Assembly (NCBI GenBank): GCA_003694465.1
Contig: RFKM01000146.1
Location: 1-8,254, forward strand
Direction: 5' to 3'
Origin: Alphaproteobacteria bacterium
GTDB lineage: Bacteria > Pseudomonadota > Alphaproteobacteria > Rhodobacterales > Rhodobacteraceae
DNA: 8,254 bases
The position numbers and the translations under genes are program-made. A model generated the notes under the pieces. It made no database searches. It had not been told where the DNA came from and worked only from the letters and a program-made list of their open reading frames with translations. Position 1 is the stretch's first letter, and every line of letters starts with the position of its first letter. Shown here in pieces: positions 1-6,317 of this stretch.

Positions 1-770
1 ACTCGCTGATGACCCTTGGCCACAACTGCCGCCGCCCCGGGCTGTTCCAGCCGCAGGTGCTGGCCGCCCTCGATCTCTATGAGCACGGAGATTTCTCACC
101 CACCGAGACGACCGGCGCCTGGGCCGGCGAAGTGGGCATGGTGCAGATGCTTCCGGCCGACATCCGCGACAGCGGCATCGACGGCGACGGCGACGGGCAT
201 GTCCTGCTCAAGACCTCGGCGCCCGATGCGCTGATGTCGGCGGCGAACATGCTGCGCAAGCTCGGCTGGCGCCCGAACGAACCCTGGCTGCAGGAAGTCA
301 CCCTGCCAAAGGGGTTCGATTTCTCGCGCGCGGGCATCGACACCAAACTTCCCGTCCGGCAGTGGCAAAAGCTCGGCGTCGCGCCCCGTTCGGGCCGGTT
401 CACCGGCGCCGGCTCCCTGAAGGCCTCGGTGATCGTGCCCGAGGGCCACAAGGGCCCGGCCTTCATCGCCTACCCGAATTTCGACGTGTTTTTCGAGTGG
501 AACCAAAGCTTTACCTATGTGCTCACGGCGGCCTACTTCGCCACCCGGCTCGAGGGGGCGCCGGTCTACAATGCCGGCAACCCCGACCCGGGGCTCACAC
601 GCGCACAGATGAAGGTGCTGCAAAAGAAACTGGCGGCCCGTGGCCATGATGTCGGCGCGATCGACGGCATTCTCGGCGCGAAGACGCGAATCGCCGTCCA
701 GCGCGAACAGCAGCGCCTCGGCCTCGTGCCCGACGCCTGGCCGACGGCGGAACTGCTGAGCCGGCTCTGA
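1..770 (+). CDS. Lytic murein transglycosylase with C-terminal peptidoglycan-binding domain (5'-truncated by the window edge)
   Basis: This is the C-terminal 255 residues of a periplasmic lytic transglycosylase of the MltB-like type (SLT_2 family), which cleaves the MurNAc-GlcNAc bond of peptidoglycan and leaves 1,6-anhydroMurNAc. The frame is open from the first full codon (3-5), so the ATG at 9 is internal. Seen: the family's core segment GAWAGEVGMVQMLPADI, then the acidic DGDGDG loop and a LRKLGWRPNEPW segment, all in family order. The last ~59 residues (starting near LTRAQMKVLQKKLAARGHDV, with DGILGAKTR) form a PG_binding_1 domain. In the family the catalytic Glu lies N-terminal to the GAWAG segment, so it, the signal peptide and the start are outside the window. 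The stop TGA is at 768-770. The next gene starts 27 bp downstream on the same strand, so cotranscription is plausible. The family call is firm; the exact subfamily is less so. Confidence 0.9.
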   Translation, partial: SLMTLGHNCRRPGLFQPQVLAALDLYEHGDFSPTETTGAWAGEVGMVQMLPADIRDSGIDGDGDGHVLLKTSAPDALMSAANMLRKLGWRPNEPWLQEVTLPKGFDFSRAGIDTKLPVRQWQKLGVAPRSGRFTGAGSLKASVIVPEGHKGPAFIAYPNFDVFFEWNQSFTYVLTAAYFATRLEGAPVYNAGNPDPGLTRAQMKVLQKKLAARGHDVGAIDGILGAKTRIAVQREQQRLGLVPDAWPTAELLSRL

Positions 771-797
771 GGCGCGGCGCGGCAGGAAGGAGAGACC

Positions 798-1655
798 TTG
801 GACGGCGAAGTCGCCCATATCGCGGCCCTGGTGATTTCGGCCAACCACCGGCTGCGCAACCCGCATGATCCGATGGTCTGGTTCTCGCGCCAGCGGGCTT
901 TCGCACGGGTCGGTTCGGTGCATTTCGAGATCGCCACCGACGAGGCCCCCGGCAAGGTGCGGCGCACCACCGTCGCCCGGTCGGCCGACGAATGGCTAGA
1001 ACAACTCGCGCGGTCGGGCACCCGCCGGGTGTTGCTGGGGTTCGAGCGGCAGGACGAGGAGATCGTGCCGGGAGAGACCATCCCCGACCGGGTCGCGGCG
1101 GGGTTCGCCGGTGGCGGGAGCCGCTGGACGATGACCACCGAATCGGACAGCGGCCACGCGCTCGGCTGGCGGGCGGGCTGGCGCGCCGCCTATCCGAAGG
1201 CGAGCGACGGCCGGATCTGGGCCGTGCGTTACACCGCCACCGCCGCCGAGCCGCAGTCGCCCGGGCGCGGCATCGAGGCCGCGGCCACCGAACTGCGCCA
1301 CGCCCTCGCGGAAATGAGCGAATTTGCCTGGTCGCACGATGCGAAGGACGTCAACCGCCGCTTCACCTCGGCGCTGGCGATTCTCGAAGGCGCGCCCGAC
1401 CCGATCCCGGTTCCGTCGTCGACCAGTGCCGCCGACACGCTTTCCGAGCCCGCGCGCTGCCTGCTCCATGCTGCCCAGCGCGGCTGGATGTTCGACGCCA
1501 TGGAGCAATGGGGGCGGCTGGCCGTCGATGAGGCCACCTGGCGCGACTATGCCCGCCGCGCCGAGGCGCTTTATGACGCGGTGACCAATGCGCTGGTCGC
1601 CGCCGTCAATTCTTCCGCCCCGCCCCCGGCATCCGGCGAAGCGCCGAGGGTTTGA
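798..1655 (+). CDS. Conserved-looking hypothetical protein, 285 aa, TTG start
   Basis: I do not recognise a family for this protein. It begins at TTG 798, preceded by a strong Shine-Dalgarno sequence (AAGGAG at 787-792, 5-nt spacing). The next in-frame ATG is 25 codons in, inside a segment that looks like normal protein, so TTG is the better start. The protein looks soluble: no signal peptide and no hydrophobic membrane segment. It is rich in Trp (for example the repeated GWRAGWRAAY region near residues 123-135), Arg, Ala and acidic residues, with an Ala/Glu-rich helical second half and a Pro/Ser-rich tail. Codon bias matches its neighbours, and the competing frames look like shadows. It follows the lytic transglycosylase by 27 bp and probably shares its transcript, but that alone does not fix a role. 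It ends 7 bp before the stop of the convergent YbjN gene. Confidence 0.75.
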   Translation: MDGEVAHIAALVISANHRLRNPHDPMVWFSRQRAFARVGSVHFEIATDEAPGKVRRTTVARSADEWLEQLARSGTRRVLLGFERQDEEIVPGETIPDRVAAGFAGGGSRWTMTTESDSGHALGWRAGWRAAYPKASDGRIWAVRYTATAAEPQSPGRGIEAAATELRHALAEMSEFAWSHDAKDVNRRFTSALAILEGAPDPIPVPSSTSAADTLSEPARCLLHAAQRGWMFDAMEQWGRLAVDEATWRDYARRAEALYDAVTNALVAAVNSSAPPPASGEAPRV

Positions 1656-1662
1656 GCCGGCC

Positions 1663-2151
1663 CTATTCGGGCACCCAACCGACCCGGTCTTCGAAATCGG
1701 CCACCACCTCGACGAATGTATCGACGAGCGTGTTGAAATCCGCCGCCGAAAGGCCGTTCTCGCCGGGCAGCACGTCCATCAGGATGACCACGTCGTCCTC
1801 GTCGTCGATCACCGCATAGGCGAAACGGTTGTCATTGTTCATCGCGTTGACCACGTCGAGCCCGACATCGCCGTTGGTGTCATACCTGGCATAGAACTGG
1901 ATGTTCGTGCAGTCGGCATGATCGGTGCAGTTGTAGAACAGGATGAAGAACTGCCGATCATTGGTGCGAAACTGCACCAGCGGGTCGTCATAATTGTCGG
2001 TGCTGATCTTCGAGGGAATCCCGGCATCGAAAAGCGCCGCGGTAATGCTCGTGGGGTCCTGTGCCCGCACCGCACCGCCTTCGGCCAAAGCCGCGGAACC
2101 GGCCAGAATGGCAAGCGTCGCGGCCGCAACGATCGAATGCGCCCGTTTCAT
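1663..2151 (-). CDS. YbjN domain-containing protein, secreted
   Basis: A 162-aa protein with an N-terminal signal peptide: MKR, then a hydrophobic stretch (residues 6-22), then a likely signal peptidase I site after ALA at residue 23. The mature part resembles the YbjN (bacterial sensory transduction regulator-like) fold: an N-terminal helix (TSITAALFDAGIP), an FFILFYNC strand, an NIQFYARYD strand, an NDNRFAYAVIDDEDDVVILMD strand pair and a C-terminal helix (FNTLVDTFVEVVADFED). Two cysteines (C75, C81) flank a short turn and could form a disulfide after export. The molecular role of this family is unsettled. I chose ATG 2151 over the in-frame TTG at 2157 because GGGAGA lies about 8 nt upstream of the ATG but only about 2 nt from the TTG. 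The gene follows smc on the same strand after 88 bp and is convergent with the 285-aa gene. Confidence 0.85.
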   Translation of the reverse strand: MKRAHSIVAAATLAILAGSAALAEGGAVRAQDPTSITAALFDAGIPSKISTDNYDDPLVQFRTNDRQFFILFYNCTDHADCTNIQFYARYDTNGDVGLDVVNAMNNDNRFAYAVIDDEDDVVILMDVLPGENGLSAADFNTLVDTFVEVVADFEDRVGWVPE

Positions 2152-2223
2152 CCGCAAATTCTCCCTCTGTCTGAAACAAGGTCAGCTTACGCCCATTCGG
2201 CGCGCGAACAAACACCGCGTGGC

Positions 2224-2241
2224 GATCGGCCGCGGCCGATC
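2224..2241. repeat. Perfect 18-bp palindrome overlapping the smc stop codon
   Basis: GATCGGCCGCGGCCGATC reads the same on both strands, and its last two bases are part of the smc stop codon (TGA on the minus strand, 2240-2242). In smc mRNA it can fold into a 7-bp GC-rich stem with a CGCG loop. A T-containing stretch (GTGTTTGTT) follows only about 7 nt past the stem and is broken by G, so this is not a clean intrinsic terminator. It may act as a weak terminator or a 3'-end stabilising hairpin between smc and the YbjN gene, or as a protein-binding site. Confidence 0.5.
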
Positions 2242-5200
2242 AGGCCACCAGCGACTCGGCCCGTTTCAGATCGACGCTGACCAGCTGGCTCACCCCCTGC
2301 TCGCCCATCGTCACGCCGAACAGGCGGTCCATCCGGGCCATGGTCACCGCGTGGTGGGTGATGACGAGGAACCGGGTGGCGGTGCGGCGCGTCATCTCGT
2401 CGAGCATGTCGCAGAAGCGGGTGACATTGGCATCGTCGAGCGGCGCGTCGACCTCGTCGAGCACGCAGATCGGCGCCGGGTTGGCGAGGAAGACGGCAAA
2501 GATCAGCGCCAGCGCCGTGAGGGTCTGCTCGCCGCCCGACAGAAGGCTCAGCGTCGAAAGCTTCTTGCCCGGCGGCTGGCACATGATCTCGAGCCCGGCC
2601 TCGAGCGGATCATCGCTTTCGACGAGGACGAGCTTGGCCTCGCCGCCGCCGAACAGGTGGGTGAACAGCATCCCGAAATTGGCATTCACCTGCTCGAAGG
2701 CGGTCAGCAGCCGCTCGCGCCCTTCGCGGTTGAGCCCGGCGATGCCGGCGCGCAGCTTGGCAATGGCGGCTTCGAGGTCGGCCTTTTCCGCGACGAGCGA
2801 ATCATGCTCGGCCTGCACCTCGCGGGCGTCTTCCTCGGCGCGCAGGTTCACTGCGCCGAGCGAGTCGCGCTGGCGTTTCAGGCGGTTCACATCCTGCTCG
2901 ATCCGGTCGGACGAGGGCATGGAATCGGGGTCTTCGCCAAGCGATTCGAGCAGCGCCTGCGGGGTGGCGTCGAGCTCTTCCGCGATGCGTTCGGCGGCAA
3001 GGGCGACCGTCTCGCGGGCGGCGTCGGCGCGGGCCTCGGCGCGGGCGCGGGCCTCGCGGGCCTCGCCGGCGCGCCGTTCGCTTTCGCGCTCCTCGGCCGC
3101 GGCCGCGCGCAGGGCCGTCTCGGCCGCCGAAAGCGCGTCCGCGGCCTTCGCCCGGCGTGCCTCGGCCTCGGCAATGGTCTGCGCCAGTTCCTCGCGCTTG
3201 GCTTCCAGCTCGTCCGGCGTCGTGCGCGCCTCTTTCAGCTCGGCCTCGGCACCGGCCTTGCGCTCGGCGAGTTCGGCGATGCGCTTGCCGGCGGTCTCGA
3301 GCCGCAGCCGCCAGCCGGAAATCTCCTTGGCCACCTCCTGCGCACGCTTCACCCGCGCCTCGCCCTCGCGCTTGAGCTCGTCATGGGCCGAGCGTTTGGC
3401 GAGCATCGTCATGCGCGCCGCCTCGACGGTGATCTTCACGTCCTCCACTTCGGCGCGCATGGCGGCAAGGTCGGGCAGCGCGGCAAGCGCCGCCTCGGCC
3501 TCGCGCAGGCGGCGGGCGGCGGCGCGCGCCTCCTCCTCGTGCCGCGAAACGGTCAGGCGCAGGTTCTCGAGCTTGCCCTGGGCCAGGTTCTGGTCGGCCT
3601 CGGCGCGCGACAGGGCGCGGGCGGTATCGGCAAGAGCCTTGTCGGCCTCGCGGCGGGCCTCCCGCGCCGCCTTGTCGGCCTCGGTGGCGCGGGCAAGGGC
3701 CGCACGCAGCGTTTCATGCTCGGTGCGGGCAGCTTCGGCCCGGGCCTCGGCGGCTTCGAGATCGCGCCGCAGCGCTTCGAGCCGGTTCATCTGTTCCAAA
3801 CGCAGCGCCGCCGTCGAGGGTGCATCTTCGGCACCGGCCCGAAACCCGTCCCAGCGCCAGAGATCGCCCTCGGGGCTCACCAGCCGCTGACCGGGCCGCA
3901 GCAGCGGTTGCAGGCGCGCGCCCGCCTCGCGCGAGACCAGTCCGACCTGGGCAATGCGCCGGGCCAGAACCGCCGGCGCCTCGACCCGCGCCGACAGCGG
4001 CTCGACCCCGTCGGGAAGCGATTGCGGCGTCGGATAGTCGGGCAGCCCGACCCAGCCCGACATGTCGTCGCCCTCGACTTCTGGGGCGCGCAGATCGTCG
4101 GCGAGCGCGGCGCCAAGCGCCTTCTCGTAACCGGGGGAAACGCGCAGGCGGTCAAGCACCTGCCCGCCCTCGCGCCGGTCGCGCTCGAGCAGGCGGGCAA
4201 GAGCGTTGACCTCGGCCGCGAGCGCATTCACCTCGCCTTCTGCCTCGGACCGGCTGGCGCGGGCCTCGGCCTCGCGCGCCTGGGCCTGGCCACGCGCCTC
4301 GTCGGCCTCGACGAGCCGTGCTTCGGCGGCCTCGGCGGCGGCGGTGGCCTCGGCCATTCCGGCTTCGGCGGCGGCGCGCGCCGTGCGGGCGGCCTCGAGC
4401 GCCGCCTCGGCCCGGGCCATCTCTTCGCGCGCCCGGGCGGCCTCTGCCTCGCTGCGGTCGAGCGTCTTGCGGTTGTCGTCGACCAGCCGTTGCGCCGACT
4501 GGTGCCGCGCCGCCAGCCGGGCGACCTCTTCGGTGATCCGGGCCAGCTCGGCCTCGCGCTCGTCGAGCATGGCCCGGGCTTCGCGGGCCTCTTCCGCCGC
4601 CGCGGCAAGGCGTTCGTCATGGCCCTCGCCGGCCTTGGCCAGTTGCGTGCGCTCCCATTCCAGCCGCGAAATCGTTTCGCCGGCATCCCGGTTCAGCGCC
4701 TCCTCACGTTCGGCGTCGGCCTCGAGCTGGGCGATGCGGGCGGTGAGCGTTCTGATCCGCTCCTGCGCCATCTGCTGCTGCTGCTCGATCTGCTCGCGCG
4801 CAACCTGCATCCGTTGCAGCACCGCCGCGGCGATCGCCTCTTCCTCGCGCAGCGGCGGCAGCCTGTCTTCGGCCTGCTGGCGGGCCTCTGCCGCCCGCCG
4901 CGCCTCCCGCTCGGCCTCGGCGGCGGCGCGGGTGCGTTCGGTCAGGGTCTGGACGGCCTCCAGCCGGGCCTCGTCGGCCTCTTTCCAGCGCCGGTAAAGC
5001 AACAGCCCCTCGGCCTTGCGCAGCTCTGCCCCGATCGCCCGATAGCGTTGCGCCTGCCGGGCCTGTCGGGCGAGCTGCGCCAGTTGCTGGGCCAGCTGCT
5101 CGATCACGTCATCGACCCGCAGGAGGTTGTTCTCGGTCGCCTTCAGTTTCAGTTCCGCCTCGTGGCGGCGCTGGTAAAGCCCCGAGATTCCCGCCGCTTC

Positions 5201-5695
5201 CTCGAGAATCCGCCGCCGGTTGGTGGGTTTGGCATTGATCAGCTCGCTGATCTGCCCCTGCCGGACGAGCGCCGGCGAATGGGCGCCGGTCGAGGCGTCG
5301 GCGAAGAGCATCTGGACATCGCGCGCGCGCACGTCCTTCGCGTTCACCTTGTAGGCGGAGCCGGCGTCGCGGGTGATCCGGCGGACGATCTCCAGCGTGT
5401 CGGAATCGTTGAAGGCGGCCGGCGCGAGGCGCTCGGAATTGTCGACGGTCAGGGCGACCTCGGCAAAATTGCGTGCCGGACGGGTGGCGGCACCGGCGAA
5501 GATCACGTCTTCCATGCCGCCGCCGCGCATCGCCGAGGGGCGGTTCTCGCCCATCACCCAGCGCATCGCCTCGAGAAGGTTCGACTTGCCGCAGCCGTTC
5601 GGGCCGACGATGCCCGTCAGCCCGTCGGCGATCACCAGGTCGGTGGGGTCTACGAAGCTCTTGAAACCGTTGAGCCTGAGTTTGGTAAAGCGCAA
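2240..5695 (-). CDS. smc: Chromosome segregation protein SMC
   Basis: Complete structural maintenance of chromosomes ATPase, 1151 aa. With ScpA and ScpB (not in this window) SMC forms the condensin that loads near the origin and aligns the replicated chromosome arms. Seen: N-terminal ATPase half (LRFTKLRLNGFKSF) with Walker A GPNGCGKSN at residues 31-39 and Q-loop RQGQIS near 145-150; a long Ala/Glu/Arg-rich coiled coil from about 175; a hinge at roughly 510-620; the returning coiled coil; and the C-terminal ATPase half with ABC signature LSGGEQ at 1052-1057, Walker B ICVLDEVDAP with D1080/E1081, and a switch His in ITHHAVT. The frame stays open 239 codons upstream, but homology begins at LRFTKLRL. 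I therefore place the start at TTG 5695, with GAAAGG 8 nt upstream; this gives 1151 aa, in the family's usual size range. All ATPase motifs are intact. Confidence 0.97.
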   Translation of the reverse strand: MRFTKLRLNGFKSFVDPTDLVIADGLTGIVGPNGCGKSNLLEAMRWVMGENRPSAMRGGGMEDVIFAGAATRPARNFAEVALTVDNSERLAPAAFNDSDTLEIVRRITRDAGSAYKVNAKDVRARDVQMLFADASTGAHSPALVRQGQISELINAKPTNRRRILEEAAGISGLYQRRHEAELKLKATENNLLRVDDVIEQLAQQLAQLARQARQAQRYRAIGAELRKAEGLLLYRRWKEADEARLEAVQTLTERTRAAAEAEREARRAAEARQQAEDRLPPLREEEAIAAAVLQRMQVAREQIEQQQQMAQERIRTLTARIAQLEADAEREEALNRDAGETISRLEWERTQLAKAGEGHDERLAAAAEEAREARAMLDEREAELARITEEVARLAARHQSAQRLVDDNRKTLDRSEAEAARAREEMARAEAALEAARTARAAAEAGMAEATAAAEAAEARLVEADEARGQAQAREAEARASRSEAEGEVNALAAEVNALARLLERDRREGGQVLDRLRVSPGYEKALGAALADDLRAPEVEGDDMSGWVGLPDYPTPQSLPDGVEPLSARVEAPAVLARRIAQVGLVSREAGARLQPLLRPGQRLVSPEGDLWRWDGFRAGAEDAPSTAALRLEQMNRLEALRRDLEAAEARAEAARTEHETLRAALARATEADKAAREARREADKALADTARALSRAEADQNLAQGKLENLRLTVSRHEEEARAAARRLREAEAALAALPDLAAMRAEVEDVKITVEAARMTMLAKRSAHDELKREGEARVKRAQEVAKEISGWRLRLETAGKRIAELAERKAGAEAELKEARTTPDELEAKREELAQTIAEAEARRAKAADALSAAETALRAAAAEERESERRAGEAREARARAEARADAARETVALAAERIAEELDATPQALLESLGEDPDSMPSSDRIEQDVNRLKRQRDSLGAVNLRAEEDAREVQAEHDSLVAEKADLEAAIAKLRAGIAGLNREGRERLLTAFEQVNANFGMLFTHLFGGGEAKLVLVESDDPLEAGLEIMCQPPGKKLSTLSLLSGGEQTLTALALIFAVFLANPAPICVLDEVDAPLDDANVTRFCDMLDEMTRRTATRFLVITHHAVTMARMDRLFGVTMGEQGVSQLVSVDLKRAESLVA

Positions 5696-5729
5696 GCAGA
5701 GGGCCTTTCGTGATTCTCGTGTTGGGCGC

Positions 5730-5758
5730 AGTTTCCGGGCGCACCGCGGCAGAGTCAA
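5730..5758 (-). promoter_or_regulatory. Candidate sigma-70 promoter for smc
   Basis: On the minus strand TTGACT (5753-5758) is a five-of-six match to the -35 consensus. After exactly 17 bp it is followed by GAAACT (5730-5735), a weak -10 that keeps the key A at position 2 and T at position 6. Transcription would start near 5723 and leave a leader of about 28 nt before the smc TTG. Weak -10 elements are common in alphaproteobacteria. This rests on pattern matching alone. Confidence 0.4.
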
Positions 5759-5790
5759 CGCGCAACACACCATCTGGGCCATGTTGCGCG
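5759..5790. repeat. Inverted repeat, 9-bp perfect arms, possible operator
   Basis: CGCGCAACA (5759-5767) and TGTTGCGCG (5782-5790) are exact reverse complements separated by 14 bp. The left arm directly abuts the candidate smc -35 hexamer (5753-5758). A further CAACAT half-site at 5799-5804 faces ATGTTG at 5781-5786, and a looser TGTTGGGCG occurs at 5720-5728. No T-tract follows either arm, so a transcription terminator is unlikely; a dimeric regulator site is the simpler reading. No known regulator motif is recognised. Confidence 0.45.
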
Positions 5791-5850
5791 AATATCCACA
5801 ACATCTTGGAAGGGCCAGGTCGCTCCTGTTTCGGCAATGTCGCGATCGTG

Positions 5851-5887
5851 CTTGACGGATGGCCACCTTTCGCGCCAAGGACGGGGG
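5851..5887 (+). promoter_or_regulatory. Candidate promoter for the riboswitch-cbtBA transcript
   Basis: CTTGACGG at 5851-5858 matches the alphaproteobacterial -35 consensus well. It lies about 34 bp upstream of the first base of riboswitch stem P1 (5888), which is where transcription would have to begin for the aptamer to sit at the 5' end of the RNA. No good -10 is visible: the bases at the expected spacing (5875-5882) read CCAAGGAC. The -35 and its position support the call; the missing -10 keeps confidence modest. Confidence 0.4.
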
Positions 5888-6075
5888 GCATGGTTCCCGC
5901 TGCGGGCGCAAAGCGCCCCGGGACAATAGGGAATGCGGAAAGGACGACCCAATTCGGGGTCCGATGCCGCAGCCGCCCCCGCGACTGTATGCGGAGAGCG
6001 CCCGCCTTATGCCACTGGGAGATCCCGGGAAGGCGGCGGCGCGCAGAGACCCGCGAGCCAGGAGACCTGCCATGC
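5888..6075 (+). ncRNA. Cobalamin (AdoCbl) riboswitch aptamer
   Basis: Most of the conserved elements of the B12 riboswitch appear in order. P1 closes with GCATGG (5888-5893) against CCATGC (6070-6075). P2 pairs TTCCC (5894-5898) with GGGAA (5929-5933) and carries a GGGCGC/GCGCCC hairpin with an AAA loop (5904-5918). P3 pairs TGCGG (5934-5938) with CCGCA (5967-5971). Next come the core GCCGCCCCCGCGACTGT (5972-5988), a GCGG/CCGC hairpin (5991-6005), GCCACTG (6011-6017), CGGGAAGG (6026-6033) and the B12 box GCGAGCCAGGAGACCTGCC (6053-6071). It lies 49 nt upstream of cbtB, on the same strand, and is expected to lower cbtBA expression when adenosylcobalamin is abundant. No T-tract terminator lies between aptamer and gene, so translational control is more likely than attenuation. 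Confidence 0.95.
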
Positions 6076-6089
6076 AATTGAAATCACCA

Positions 6090-6106
6090 CCCGTCGGGGA
6101 GACGGG
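6090..6106 (+). promoter_or_regulatory. Hairpin between the riboswitch and the cbtB RBS, candidate expression platform
   Basis: CCCGTC (6090-6095) pairs with GACGGG (6101-6106) around a GGGGA loop, ending two bases before the cbtB Shine-Dalgarno AAAGGAG (6108-6114). No U-tract follows, so it is not an intrinsic terminator. Its position suggests a role in ligand-dependent access of ribosomes. In other cobalamin riboswitches a downstream hairpin loop kisses loop L5. Here the loop I assign as L5 (AGAGCGC, 5995-6001) is not obviously complementary to GGGGA, so that mechanism is not shown. Confidence 0.45.
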
Positions 6107-6124
6107 CAAAGGAGACCAAAAAAG

Positions 6125-6301
6125 ATGACCACTGCCATCAAGACGACCACCGCCACCCGCGCCGACAGCAACCTTGCCTCGATCGTCGCGGTTTTCGTGA
6201 TCGGCGCCACGCTGCTTTTCTCGGCCGGTCTGGCGCAGGCCACCGCCCTGCACGATGCGGCCCACGACACGCGCCACGCCATGGCCTTCCCCTGCCACTG
6301 A
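6125..6301 (+). CDS. cbtB: CbtB, small cobalt-transport subunit
   Basis: A 58-aa CbtB-family protein, predicted to act with CbtA in cobalt uptake for cobalamin synthesis; the transport role comes mainly from comparative genomics. Seen: a short polar N-terminus, one membrane segment at about residues 17-38 (LASIVAVFVIGATLLFSAGL) and a C-terminal tail with the family's histidines and cysteine: ALHDAAHDTRHAMAFPCH, with H43, H47, H51, C57 and H58 as candidate metal ligands. It starts at ATG 6125; AAAGGAG (6108-6114) lies 10 nt upstream, a slightly long spacing. It is the first gene after the B12 riboswitch, and cbtA begins 16 bp after its stop, so the two form an operon. Being short and embedded in GC-rich shadow frames, it is easily missed; the C-terminal His pattern makes the identification firm. 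Confidence 0.92.
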   Translation: MTTAIKTTTATRADSNLASIVAVFVIGATLLFSAGLAQATALHDAAHDTRHAMAFPCH

Positions 6302-6317
6302 GGCAGGCCGCAAAGAC

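Noticed and set aside
77..923. Minus-strand frames opposite the lytic transglycosylase
   Set aside because: They lack recognisable domains and good start contexts and oppose a clear family match on the plus strand.
2152..2157. TTG start at 2157 for the YbjN-domain gene
   Set aside because: The Shine-Dalgarno GGGAGA would be about 2 nt from it, while ATG 2151 has a normal distance of about 8 nt.
2340..3890. 516-aa plus-strand frame of Ser/Arg/Ala runs
   Set aside because: It is a shadow of the smc coiled coil; its composition is almost only Ser, Ala and Arg.
1994..5713. 1239-codon plus-strand frame antisense to smc as a gene
   Set aside because: The product is Gly/Leu/Arg-rich low-complexity sequence with no recognisable domain, while the opposite strand encodes an intact SMC with every motif.
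6090..6106. Intrinsic terminator after the B12 aptamer
   Set aside because: The hairpin is followed by CAAAGGAGACC rather than a U-tract, so it cannot be a standard rho-independent terminator.
6255..6317. Earlier cbtA start at ATG 6255
   Set aside because: It would overlap cbtB by 47 bp and add residues that are only cbtB read in another frame; the family N-terminus begins at 6318.
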